Shown here in pieces: positions 36,828-47,708 of a stretch of 64,000 nucleotides of DNA. Source of the DNA: Meloidogyne chitwoodi (lineage: Eukaryota; Nematoda; Chromadorea; Rhabditida; Meloidogynidae); NCBI GenBank assembly GCA_015183035.1, contig JACZZP010000006.1, forward strand, positions 1,860,001 to 1,924,000, written 5' to 3'. The position numbers and the translations under genes are program-made. Position 1 is the first letter of the stretch; the number at the start of each line of letters is the position of its first letter. The notes beneath the pieces are model-generated. The model ran no database searches. It worked only from the letters and a program-made list of their open reading frames with translations, and was not told where the DNA came from.

Positions 36828-39164
36828 ATGGACGCCGACGAACCTTGCTGCTCCAGTGATGACATAAGAAAAGAAGCCGTGCTGAGGAACAGAGATGGAC
36901 GCTTGAGTCAGAGACGCTTGAGTCAGAGACGCTTGAGTCAGAGACGCTTGAGTCAGAGACGCTTGAGTCAGAGACGCTTGAGTCAGAGACGCTTGAGTCA
37001 GAGACGCTTGAGTCAGAGACGCTTGAGTCAGAGACGCTTGAGTCAGAGACGCTTGAGTCAGAGACGCTTGAGTCAGAGACGCTTGAGTCAGAGACGCTTG
37101 AGTCAGAGACGCTTGAGTCAGAGACGCTTGAGTCAGAGACGCTTGAGTCAGAGACGCTTGAGTCAGAGACGCTTGAGTCAGAGACGCTTGAGTCAGAGAC
37201 GCTTGAGTCAGAGACGCTTGAGTCAGAGACGCTTGAGTCAGAGACGCTTGAGTCAGAGACGCTTGAGTCAGAGACGCTTGAGTCAGAGACGCTTGAGTCA
37301 GAGACGCTTGAGTCAGAGACGCTTGAGTCAGAGACGCTTGAGTCAGAGACGCTTGAGTCAGAGACGCTTGAGTCAGAGACGCTTGAGTCAGAGACGCTTG
37401 AGTCAGAGACGCTTGAGTCAGAGACGCTTGAGTCAGAGACGCTTGAGTCAGAGACGCTTGAGTCAGAGACGCTTGAGTCAGAGACGCTTGAGTCAGAGAC
37501 GCTTGAGTCAGAGACGCTTGAGTCAGAGACGCTTGAGTCAGAGACGCTTGAGTCAGAGACGCTTGAGTCAGAGACGCTTGAGTCAGAGACGCTTGAGTCA
37601 GAGACGCTTGAGTCAGAGACGCTTGAGTCAGAGACGCTTGAGTCAGAGACGCTTGAGTCAGAGACGCTTGAGTCAGAGACGCTTGAGTCAGAGACGCTTG
37701 AGTCAGAGACGCTTGAGTCAGAGACGCTTGAGTCAGAGACGCTTGAGTCAGAGACGCTTGAGTCAGAGACGCTTGAGTCAGAGACGCTTGAGTCAGAGAC
37801 GCTTGAGTCAGAGACGCTTGAGTCAGAGACGCTTGAGTCAGAGACGCTTGAGTCAGAGACGCTTGAGTCAGAGACGCTTGAGTCAGAGACGCTTGAGTCA
37901 GAGACGCTTGAGTCAGAGACGCTTGAGTCAGAGACGCTTGAGTCAGAGACGCTTGAGTCAGAGACGCTTGAGTCAGAGACGCTTGAGTCAGAGACGCTTG
38001 AGTCAGAGACGCTTGAGTCAGAGACGCTTGAGTCAGAGACGCTTGAGTCAGAGACGCTTGAGTCAGAGACGCTTGAGTCAGAGACGCTTGAGTCAGAGAC
38101 GCTTGAGTCAGAGACGCTTGAGTCAGAGACGCTTGAGTCAGAGACGCTTGAGTCAGAGACGCTTGAGTCAGAGACGCTTGAGTCAGAGACGCTTGAGTCA
38201 GAGACGCTTGAGTCAGAGACGCTTGAGTCAGAGACGCTTGAGTCAGAGACGCTTGAGTCAGAGACGCTTGAGTCAGAGACGCTTGAGTCAGAGACGCTTG
38301 AGTCAGAGACGCTTGAGTCAGAGACGCTTGAGTCAGAGACGCTTGAGTCAGAGACGCTTGAGTCAGAGACGCTTGAGTCAGAGACGCTTGAGTCAGAGAC
38401 GCTTGAGTCAGAGACGCTTGAGTCAGAGACGCTTGAGTCAGAGACGCTTGAGTCAGAGACGCTTGAGTCAGAGACGCTTGAGTCAGAGACGCTTGAGTCA
38501 GAGACGCTTGAGTCAGAGACGCTTGAGTCAGAGACGCTTGAGTCAGAGACGCTTGAGTCAGAGACGCTTGAGTCAGAGACGCTTGAGTCAGAGACGCTTG
38601 AGTCAGAGACGCTTGAGTCAGAGACGCTTGAGTCAGAGACGCTTGAGTCAGAGACGCTTGAGTCAGAGACGCTTGAGTCAGAGACGCTTGAGTCAGAGAC
38701 GCTTGAGTCAGAGACGCTTGAGTCAGAGACGCTTGAGTCAGAGACGCTTGAGTCAGAGACGCTTGAGTCAGAGACGCTTGAGTCAGAGACGCTTGAGTCA
38801 GAGACGCTTGAGTCAGAGACGCTTGAGTCAGAGACGCTTGAGTCAGAGACGCTTGAGTCAGAGACGCTTGAGTCAGAGACGCTTGAGTCAGAGACGCTTG
38901 AGTCAGAGACGCTTGAGTCAGAGACGCTTGAGTCAGAGACGCTTGAGTCAGAGACGCTTGAGTCAGAGACGCTTGAGTCAGAGACGCTTGAGTCAGAGAC
39001 GCTTGAGTCAGAGACGCTTGAGTCAGAGACGCTTGAGTCAGAGACGCTTGAGTCAGAGACGCTTGAGTCAGAGACGCTTGAGTCAGAGACGCTTGAGTCA
39101 GAGACGCTTGAGTCAGAGACGCTTGAGTCTACGTAAGAGGCACTTTGCTGAGAAACATGAGTAA
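36828..39164 (+). other. Long open frame through the array (RRLSQ repeats), doubtful gene
   Basis: From ATG 36828 a 778-codon frame starts MDADEPCCSSDDIRKEAVL, runs through about 149 RRLSQ units and ends RKRHFAEKHE. A TATA-like box lies upstream. A frame on the other strand (39213 to 36823) reads SDSSV units. Because the repeat length is divisible by three and four of its six frames lack stops, openness alone is weak evidence of coding. RRLS matches the protein kinase A consensus R-R-x-S. No family is recognised. The copy in Helitron 2 is 42290-44386, 698 codons, otherwise the same. Confidence 0.25.
36898..39129. repeat. Perfect 15-bp minisatellite, about 148.8 copies
   Basis: The unit is GACGCTTGAGTCAGA, repeated head to tail for 2232 bp without a single substitution that I can find. 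Each unit contains TGAGTCA. Decayed relatives (GAGTCTACGTAAGAGGCAC, TTGAGTCTGAGTAAGAGGC) flank the 3' side to about 39255. The array lies inside Helitron 1. Exact copy number may depend on assembly. Confidence 0.98.
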
Positions 39165-39338
39165 GAGAAACGTGATTTTGAGAAAGAGATAGTTGAGTCT
39201 GAGTAAGAGGCACTTAAGTGAGTCACTGAGTCTGAGTCAGAAACATTTGAGTCTCAGTATTTATGTGTTTTGTTCTTTTAAAAAGTTTGTAAGTGTAAAG
39301 TTTTTATTGTCAGAATATTTTAAGTTTATTGTTTTTTG

Positions 39339-39379
39339 CTAGCGGAGAAGGACGCCCGAAGGGCGTCCATCTCCGCTAG
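39339..39379. other. Helitron 3'-terminal hairpin, copy 1
   Basis: A 41-bp palindrome: CTAGCGGAGA, one A-A mismatch, GGACGCCC, loop GAA, GGGCGTCC, then TCTCCGCTAG. The inner eight-bp stem ends 12 bp before the 3' border and the outer arm reaches CTAG itself. It is GC-rich in an AT-rich background. Confidence 0.9.
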
Positions 39380-40068
39380 TGGTATAAATAAATAAAAAAT
39401 TATATTTAAAATTTTATAAAAATTTTAAAATATAAACTTTACATATATACTTAATAAAAGTATACATATGTGTATGTTCGTAGTAGACATAAATTATTTT
39501 AAAAAATGCCGGGTTTTAGAAAAAGATTTTATATAAATAATATTATTAATTTATAATTAATAGTTGAGGGAAAACTCCGATAAAAGTAAATATGTAACAT
39601 GTGTATTTTAAATAAATTAATTTTCAGAAAAATTTATTAAATATAAACATATTTTTCTTTAAATATTTAAATAATAAAATGAATACTAAATAAAATAAAA
39701 CTTATAATATTTAATTAAAAAGTAATTAAATATTAATAAAAAAACAATTTTTGTGAATTTTTAAATTAATTTAAATATTAAATATAATTTATGTTTATTA
39801 TTAATACAAAAAATATATAAAAATATTTATTAAATATTTAATATAATTATTAAAATTAATTTAAAAAATATAAAGATAAATAATTCATTTATTTATTAAA
39901 TTAAAATATTTTCTTTTAAATTTGTCATACATATCTCCTTTTAATTATATTTATTTTAAGTAAAGCAAAATTTAATCATTTAATTTAATTTAAATAATTA
40001 TTTAATAATTTAGCTAGAGTAAAGTGGAAGGGTTAGACGGGAAATAGAAAATGACAAATCGCGTGGCC
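39380..40068. other. AT-rich spacer of the Srt unit
   Basis: Non-coding AT-rich DNA upstream of Helitron 1 relative to Srt-A and downstream of Srt-B. It is essentially identical to 44602-45290 and more diverged from 47211-48168. AATAAA words at its left end could terminate transcripts leaving the Helitron. Confidence 0.6.
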
Positions 40069-40219
40069 TACAAAGTTGGGGATGAAGTTCAATATAAAAG
40101 GAGCCGTTAGAGCTCATTCTTGATTGCTTCCCAAAAGTCTCTGTCTCGTGTAACACTAGTTAAAATATTTCTTCTTCTTTTCATTTATCCACCAATCATA
40201 CTTTATATATTATTAATAG

Positions 40220-40483
40220 TAGAGATCGGCAAGAAAATGCCTTTCGAATAGTTGTCTCTCCTATATGTCACATTGCTAACATACTCTCTCGCTTAGTGTC
40301 TGCCCTATTTTGAATTATTCGAAATTAATACACAGCAGTATAGAAAGCAACAGAGAACGAAGTGCGGTAAAATAAGCTCTCGTGCATCTCATTCGAATTT
40401 CTTCGAAGTTTGGGTAGACATAAAGAAAGAGTGTTTAAATAAGGAGAGACAACTATTCGAACAGGCATTTTTGCCGATCTCTA
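40220..40483. mobile_element. hAT-like MITE at the 3' end of Srt-B
   Basis: A 264-bp element with inverted ends TAGAGATCGGCAA and long arms containing CGAATAGTTGTCTCTC. Exact 8-bp duplications ATTAATAG lie at 40212-40219 and 40484-40491. Unit 1 has the empty site (one ATTAATAG). The insertion cuts the last exon of Srt-B. Confidence 0.93.
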
Positions 40484-41893
40484 ATTAATAGGTATAATTT
40501 TATTTTTAAACATTTTTATGAAAACAATAAATTTTTTAATAAGAATTATAGTATCTGTTCTAACTGTTTTATTTAATGTTAAATAAATAATTGGAGGAAA
40601 ACCTGAAAATATAATTAATTACTTTTATTATATTATATTAATTTAACTAAACTTTTATTTGATTTATTAAATATTTAATTTAACTTACCATGAATATGCA
40701 ACCTAAAAAAAGAAATAAAAAAATTAGTAAATTAAAAATAATTTTGTGTGTATTCTTTATATTAAAATAATAATTAATTAATTACCAAGAAAAATGTGCT
40801 ATCATTGCAAGAAAATGTCCATGATCTTTATTATGAAGATTATAAGAATAGACAATCCCTGCTAAAGTATTTAACATTGAAATAATAAATACTTGAATAA
40901 AAACCTTTAAAAAAATAAAAAATAAATTAAATATTTTAATTTAACCATTAATTCTTCTTTTGTTACACGATTAGATAATTCTCTAGCTTTAAAGAAGAGA
41001 CAAATAATAAATAATAAATAAATTGTTGGAGATCCTACAGCCAAAATTATATTATTTATTGTAAATTCAAATAAATCTTCTTCAAACTAAAATTTTAAAT
41101 ATTATTATAAAAGAATATTTATTTTTTACAATTTCTGATCTGTAAGGTATATATCCATTTAATGGATCATAAAAAAATTCAAATCTCACTCCATCAAAAA
41201 TAATAGAATGACGAAATAAAAGACCATAAAGTCCATATGAATTACAAAAAATAATCCAAATATAAACACGATAACCATGAAAAAGTATTTTTGAAATATT
41301 TGGAAATGCCATTTCAATACATCTATTTATTCCCAAAATCTTAAAAAATTAATAAAGTATTTTTAAATATTTTTATAAAAAATACCAAATCAGCAGAGCA
41401 TTCGGCACCCCAAAAAACTTTAAAAAATTAATTTAATCTTAAAAATTAAATAAATAATTTAAAAATGCTTGGCTTGGTAAGATAAATAATGATACTTTTT
41501 CTGGTTAATTTTAAATTAAAATAATAAATTTACATAAAAGTGTACAACCAATAAAATAAGTAATAAAAGGTGAAGAACAATATACTACACCATTTAAACT
41601 CAAAATTCCACTGGCAAAAGTAGGTACCCAAAGTATTCCAATATCCAATATTGAAATATAAATTAAAAGAATATAAATTGAATTTTTTGATTTATTTTTC
41701 CAAAAAGAATAAATACAAGGAAAATATAAAGGCTTAAATATTTATTTATATTTTTAAAAATAAATAAATAAATAATTACATAATATATAAATCCAAGTAT
41801 TATACAAATAATTGAAGCTATTGGATATTGTCTTTTTTCAATTGGTTTATATATTTTATCAAATTCTTCTCTATTCCATAAACTAAGTGCCAT
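40481..41893 (-). CDS. Serpentine receptor class T (Srt) GPCR, copy B (chimeric, shortened)
   Basis: Eight exons: 41780-41893, 41534-41732, 41386-41417, 41130-41339, 40946-41086, 40786-40904, 40689-40702, 40481-40602; 316 aa, phases intact. Exons 2-8 match copy C. Exon 1 and its upstream DNA instead resemble copy A, and a 27-nt in-frame deletion removes the NCTG glycosylation region, leaving DKIYKPIEK. This looks like an unequal crossover joint. The C-terminus is cut after KIIPIN: the stop TAG is supplied by the inserted hAT-like MITE. All seven helices remain, with LGINRCIEM and GFPPIIYL, so a receptor could still be made. Role as for copy A. The Helitron 2 border is 71 bp from the ATG. Confidence 0.88.
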
Positions 41894-41964
41894 TGTTAAA
41901 AAATTTAATAATATTTCTTTTAAATTTTATTTTAAAAGATTAATATTTTTTAATTGTTTTAATA

Positions 41965-44601
41965 TCTAATTATATAATTGAGAATGTTTGTCTGTTTGTC
42001 CGGTTTTTATAGACAAGTGATTGGGGGAAGTGAAAATGGAGGGTTTTTATAGTAAAGTTGCAACTTGAAATAAGTTTTAAGTTTAAATTTAAAACTTGAA
42101 AACAAACTTGAACTTAAAACTTGAAAACAAACTTGAACTTAGAACTTGAAAATAAACTTGAACTTTAAAACTTGAAAATAAACTTAGAACATGGATACTA
42201 TAAAAACCCTGTATTTTGATCAGTCTTTAACACCACTACATTGCAACACTACAAACATAAACAACGCTCTTTGCTAGATTTGCTTCAATATGGACGCCGA
42301 CGAACCTTGCTGCTCCAGTGATGACATAAGAAAAGAAGCCGTGCTGAGGAACAGAGATGGACGCTTGAGTCAGAGACGCTTGAGTCAGAGACGCTTGAGT
42401 CAGAGACGCTTGAGTCAGAGACGCTTGAGTCAGAGACGCTTGAGTCAGAGACGCTTGAGTCAGAGACGCTTGAGTCAGAGACGCTTGAGTCAGAGACGCT
42501 TGAGTCAGAGACGCTTGAGTCAGAGACGCTTGAGTCAGAGACGCTTGAGTCAGAGACGCTTGAGTCAGAGACGCTTGAGTCAGAGACGCTTGAGTCAGAG
42601 ACGCTTGAGTCAGAGACGCTTGAGTCAGAGACGCTTGAGTCAGAGACGCTTGAGTCAGAGACGCTTGAGTCAGAGACGCTTGAGTCAGAGACGCTTGAGT
42701 CAGAGACGCTTGAGTCAGAGACGCTTGAGTCAGAGACGCTTGAGTCAGAGACGCTTGAGTCAGAGACGCTTGAGTCAGAGACGCTTGAGTCAGAGACGCT
42801 TGAGTCAGAGACGCTTGAGTCAGAGACGCTTGAGTCAGAGACGCTTGAGTCAGAGACGCTTGAGTCAGAGACGCTTGAGTCAGAGACGCTTGAGTCAGAG
42901 ACGCTTGAGTCAGAGACGCTTGAGTCAGAGACGCTTGAGTCAGAGACGCTTGAGTCAGAGACGCTTGAGTCAGAGACGCTTGAGTCAGAGACGCTTGAGT
43001 CAGAGACGCTTGAGTCAGAGACGCTTGAGTCAGAGACGCTTGAGTCAGAGACGCTTGAGTCAGAGACGCTTGAGTCAGAGACGCTTGAGTCAGAGACGCT
43101 TGAGTCAGAGACGCTTGAGTCAGAGACGCTTGAGTCAGAGACGCTTGAGTCAGAGACGCTTGAGTCAGAGACGCTTGAGTCAGAGACGCTTGAGTCAGAG
43201 ACGCTTGAGTCAGAGACGCTTGAGTCAGAGACGCTTGAGTCAGAGACGCTTGAGTCAGAGACGCTTGAGTCAGAGACGCTTGAGTCAGAGACGCTTGAGT
43301 CAGAGACGCTTGAGTCAGAGACGCTTGAGTCAGAGACGCTTGAGTCAGAGACGCTTGAGTCAGAGACGCTTGAGTCAGAGACGCTTGAGTCAGAGACGCT
43401 TGAGTCAGAGACGCTTGAGTCAGAGACGCTTGAGTCAGAGACGCTTGAGTCAGAGACGCTTGAGTCAGAGACGCTTGAGTCAGAGACGCTTGAGTCAGAG
43501 ACGCTTGAGTCAGAGACGCTTGAGTCAGAGACGCTTGAGTCAGAGACGCTTGAGTCAGAGACGCTTGAGTCAGAGACGCTTGAGTCAGAGACGCTTGAGT
43601 CAGAGACGCTTGAGTCAGAGACGCTTGAGTCAGAGACGCTTGAGTCAGAGACGCTTGAGTCAGAGACGCTTGAGTCAGAGACGCTTGAGTCAGAGACGCT
43701 TGAGTCAGAGACGCTTGAGTCAGAGACGCTTGAGTCAGAGACGCTTGAGTCAGAGACGCTTGAGTCAGAGACGCTTGAGTCAGAGACGCTTGAGTCAGAG
43801 ACGCTTGAGTCAGAGACGCTTGAGTCAGAGACGCTTGAGTCAGAGACGCTTGAGTCAGAGACGCTTGAGTCAGAGACGCTTGAGTCAGAGACGCTTGAGT
43901 CAGAGACGCTTGAGTCAGAGACGCTTGAGTCAGAGACGCTTGAGTCAGAGACGCTTGAGTCAGAGACGCTTGAGTCAGAGACGCTTGAGTCAGAGACGCT
44001 TGAGTCAGAGACGCTTGAGTCAGAGACGCTTGAGTCAGAGACGCTTGAGTCAGAGACGCTTGAGTCAGAGACGCTTGAGTCAGAGACGCTTGAGTCAGAG
44101 ACGCTTGAGTCAGAGACGCTTGAGTCAGAGACGCTTGAGTCAGAGACGCTTGAGTCAGAGACGCTTGAGTCAGAGACGCTTGAGTCAGAGACGCTTGAGT
44201 CAGAGACGCTTGAGTCAGAGACGCTTGAGTCAGAGACGCTTGAGTCAGAGACGCTTGAGTCAGAGACGCTTGAGTCAGAGACGCTTGAGTCAGAGACGCT
44301 TGAGTCAGAGACGCTTGAGTCAGAGACGCTTGAGTCAGAGACGCTTGAGTCTACGTAAGAGGCACTTTGCTGAGAAACATGAGTAAGAGAAACGTGATTT
44401 TGAGAAAGAGATAGTTGAGTCTGAGTAAGAGGCACTTAAGTGAGTCACTGAGTCTGAGTCAGAAACATTTGAGTCTCAGTATTTATGTGTTTTGTTCTTT
44501 TAAAAAGTTTGTAAGTGTAAAGTTTTTATTGTCAGAATATTTTAAGTTTATTGTTTTTTGCTAGCGGAGAAGGACGCCCGAAGGGCGTCCATCTCCGCTA
44601 G
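41965..44601. mobile_element. Non-autonomous Helitron carrying a giant minisatellite, copy 2
   Basis: Same termini, A/T insertion context, internal repeats and 3' hairpin (44561-44601) as copy 1. Length is 2637 bp, shorter than copy 1 by exactly 240 bp, i.e. 16 repeat units. Its presence with identical flanks reflects tandem duplication, not a second transposition. It lies upstream of Srt-B. Confidence 0.88.
42360..44351. repeat. Perfect 15-bp minisatellite, about 132.8 copies
   Basis: Same unit GACGCTTGAGTCAGA and same borders as the array in Helitron 1, again with no visible substitution over 1992 bp. The difference in copy number between otherwise identical elements shows recent expansion or contraction by whole units. 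Confidence 0.98.
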
Positions 44602-45290
44602 TGGTATAAATAAATAAAAAATTATATTTAAAATTTTATAAAAATTTTAAAATATAAACTTTACATATATACTTAATAAAAGTATACATATGTGTATGTT
44701 CGTAGTAGACATAAATTATTTTAAAAAATGCCGGGTTTTAGAAAAAGATTTTATATAAATAATATTATTAATTTATAATTAATAGTTGAGGGAAAACTCC
44801 GATAAAAGTAAATATGTAACATGTGTATTTTAAATAAATTAATTTTCAGAAAAATTTATTAAATATAAACATATTTTTCTTTAAATATTTAAATAATAAA
44901 ATGAATACTAAATAAAATAAAACTTATAATATTTAATTAAAAAGTAATTAAATATTAATAAAAAAACAATTTTTGTGAATTTTTAAATTAATTTAAATAT
45001 TAAATATAATTTATGTTTATTATTAATACAAAAAATATATAAAAATATTTATTAAATATTTAATATAATTATTAAAATTAATTTAAAAAATATAAAGATA
45101 AATAATTCATTTATTTATTAAATTAAAATATTTTCTTTTAAATTTGTCATACATATCTCCTTTTAATTATATTTATTTTAAGTAAAGCAAAATTTAATCA
45201 TTTAATTTAATTTAAATAATTATTTAATAATTTAGCTAGAGTAAAGTGGAAGGGTTAGACGGGAAATAGAAAATGACAAATCGCGTGGCC
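44602..45290. other. AT-rich spacer of the Srt unit, copy 2
   Basis: Essentially identical to 39380-40068. It is non-coding and I see nothing further in it. Confidence 0.6.
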
Positions 45291-45441
45291 TACAAAGTTG
45301 GGGATGAAGTTCAATATAAAAGGAGCCGTTAGAGCTCATTCTTGATTGCTTCCCAAAAGTCTCTGTCTCGTGTAACACTAGTTAAAATATTTCTTCTTCT
45401 TTTCATTTATCCACCAATCATACTTTATATATTATTAATAG

Positions 45442-45705
45442 TAGAGATCGGCAAGAAAATGCCTTTCGAATAGTTGTCTCTCCTATATGTCACATTGCTA
45501 ACATACTCTCTCGCTTAGTGTCTGCCCTATTTTGAATTATTCGAAATTAATACACAGCAGTATAGAAAGCAACAGAGAACGAAGTGCGGTAAAATAAGCT
45601 CTCGTGCATCTCATTCGAATTTCTTCGAAGTTTGGGTAGACATAAAGAAAGAGTGTTTAAATAAGGAGAGACAACTATTCGAACAGGCATTTTTGCCGAT
45701 CTCTA
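45442..45705. mobile_element. hAT-like MITE at the 3' end of Srt-C
   Basis: Identical to the element at 40220-40483, with the same ATTAATAG duplications on both sides. It was copied with the tandem duplication. Confidence 0.92.
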
Positions 45706-47142
45706 ATTAATAGGTATAATTTTATTTTTAAACATTTTTATGAAAACAATAAATTTTTTAATAAGAATTATAGTATCTGTTCTAACTGTTTTATTTAATG
45801 TTAAATAAATAATTGGAGGAAAACCTGAAAATATAATTAATTACTTTTATTATATTATATTAATTTAACTAAACTTTTATTTGATTTATTAAATATTTAA
45901 TTTAACTTACCATGAATATGCAACCTAAAAAAAGAAATAAAAAAATTAGTAAATTAAAAATAATTTTGTGTGTATTCTTTATATTAAAATAATAATTAAT
46001 TAATTACCAAGAAAAATGTGCTATCATTGCAAGAAAATGTCCATGATCTTTATTATGAAGATTATAAGAATAGACAATCCCTGCTAAAGTATTTAACATT
46101 GAAATAATAAATACTTGAATAAAAACCTTTAAAAAAATAAAAAATAAATTAAATATTTTAATTTAACCATTAATTCTTCTTTTGTTACACGATTAGATAA
46201 TTCTCTAGCTTTAAAGAAGAGACAAATAATAAATAATAAATAAATTGTTGGAGATCCTACAGCCAAAATTATATTATTTATTGTAAATTCAAATAAATCT
46301 TCTTCAAACTAAAATTTTAAATATTATTATAAAAGAATATTTATTTTTTACAATTTCTGATCTGTAAGGTATATATCCATTTAATGGATCATAAAAAAAT
46401 TCAAATCTCACTCCATCAAAAATAATAGAATGACGAAATAAAAGACCATAAAGTCCATATGAATTACAAAAAATAATCCAAATATAAACACGATAACCAT
46501 GAAAAAGTATTTTTGAAATATTTGGAAATGCCATTTCAATACATCTATTTATTCCCAAAATCTTAAAAAATTAATAAAGTATTTTTAAATATTTTTATAA
46601 AAAATACCAAATCAGCAGAGCATTCGGCACCCCAAAAAACTTTAAAAAATTAATTTAATCTTAAAAATTAAATAAATAATTTAAAAATGCTTGGCTTGGT
46701 AAGATAAATAATGATACTTTTTCTGGTTAATTTTAAATTAAAATAATAAATTTACATAAAAGTGTACAACCAATAAAATAAGTAATAAAAGGTGAAGAAC
46801 AATATACTACACCATTTAAACTCAAAATTCCACTGGCAAAAGTAGGTACCCAAAGTATTCCAATATCCAATATTGAAATATAAATTAAAAGAATATAAAT
46901 TGAATTTTTTGATTTATTTTTCCAAAAAGAATAAATACAAGGAAAATATAAAGGCTTAAATATTTATTTATATTTTTAAAAATAAATAAATAAATAATTA
47001 CATAATATATAAATCCAAGTATTATACAAATAATTGAAGCTATTGGATATTGTCTTTTTTCAATTGGTATATCATCAACATTAATTCCTGTACAATTATA
47101 TATTTTATCAAATACTTCTCTATTCCATAAAATAAGTGCCAT
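45703..47142 (-). CDS. Serpentine receptor class T (Srt) GPCR, copy C
   Basis: Eight exons: 47002-47142, 46756-46954, 46608-46639, 46352-46561, 46168-46308, 46008-46126, 45911-45924, 45703-45824; 325 aa. Exon 1 is complete, with IYNCTGINVDDIPIEKRQ as in copy A but with its own substitutions (EVFDKIY). Exons 2-8 appear identical to copy B. As in B, the last codon before the MITE is followed by TAG from the MITE end, removing the NMQSMIGG tail. No Helitron precedes it; the equivalent A/T site at 47210/47211 is empty, so this copy shows the pre-insertion promoter. Presumed chemoreceptor. Confidence 0.9.
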
Positions 47143-47708
47143 TGAAAAAAATTAAATATTTCTTTTAAATTTTATTTTAAAATATTAATATTTTTTTAAT
47201 TGTTTTAATATGGTATAAATAAATAAAAAATTATATTTAAAATTTTATAAAAATTTTAAAATATAAACTTTACAAATAAAAGTATACATATGTTCGTAGT
47301 AGACATAAATTATTTTAAAAAATGCCGGGTTTTAGAAAAAGATTTTATATAAATAATATTATTATATTTTATAATTAATAGTTGAGGGAAAACTCAGATA
47401 AAAGTAAATATGTAACATATGTATTTTAAATAAATTAATTTTCAGAAAAATTTATTAAATATAAACATATTTTTCTTTAAATATTTAAATAATAAAATGA
47501 ATACTAAATAAAATAAAACTTATAATATTTAATTAAAAAGTAATTAAATATTAATAATAAAACAATTTTTGTGAATTTTTAAATTAATTTATTAAATATT
47601 TAATATAATTATTAAACTTAATTTAAAAAATATAAAGATAAATAATTAATTAACTATTAAATTAAAATATTTTCCTTCAAATTTGTCATATTTTCTTTTA
47701 ATTATATA

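Larger units (their letters stand above)
36503..39379. mobile_element. Non-autonomous Helitron carrying a giant minisatellite, copy 1
   Basis: The element begins TCTAATTATA after a host A and ends CTAG before a host T. The paralogous third unit has the precise empty site, TTTTAATA joined directly to TGGTATAAAT at 47210/47211, with no target duplication. Just before the 3' end is a strong hairpin (39339-39379) with a GAA loop. A 5' TC, a 3' CTRR end, a subterminal hairpin and insertion between A and T define Helitrons. There is no Rep/helicase. Internally it has a TATA-like pair, a 25-bp AACTTGAA-type repeat region, the 15-bp array and an AT-rich 3' part. Length is 2877 bp. Confidence 0.88.

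Noticed and set aside
36898..39129. Regular repeat array considered as a CRISPR
   Set aside because: Units are contiguous 15-mers with no spacers, in a eukaryotic intron-rich context. It is a minisatellite.
36823..39213. 796-codon minus-strand frame with SDSSV repeats as a gene
   Set aside because: It is the antisense of the array; four of six frames of the repeat are stop-free, and no promoter or splice evidence favours it. The same applies to 42285-44435.
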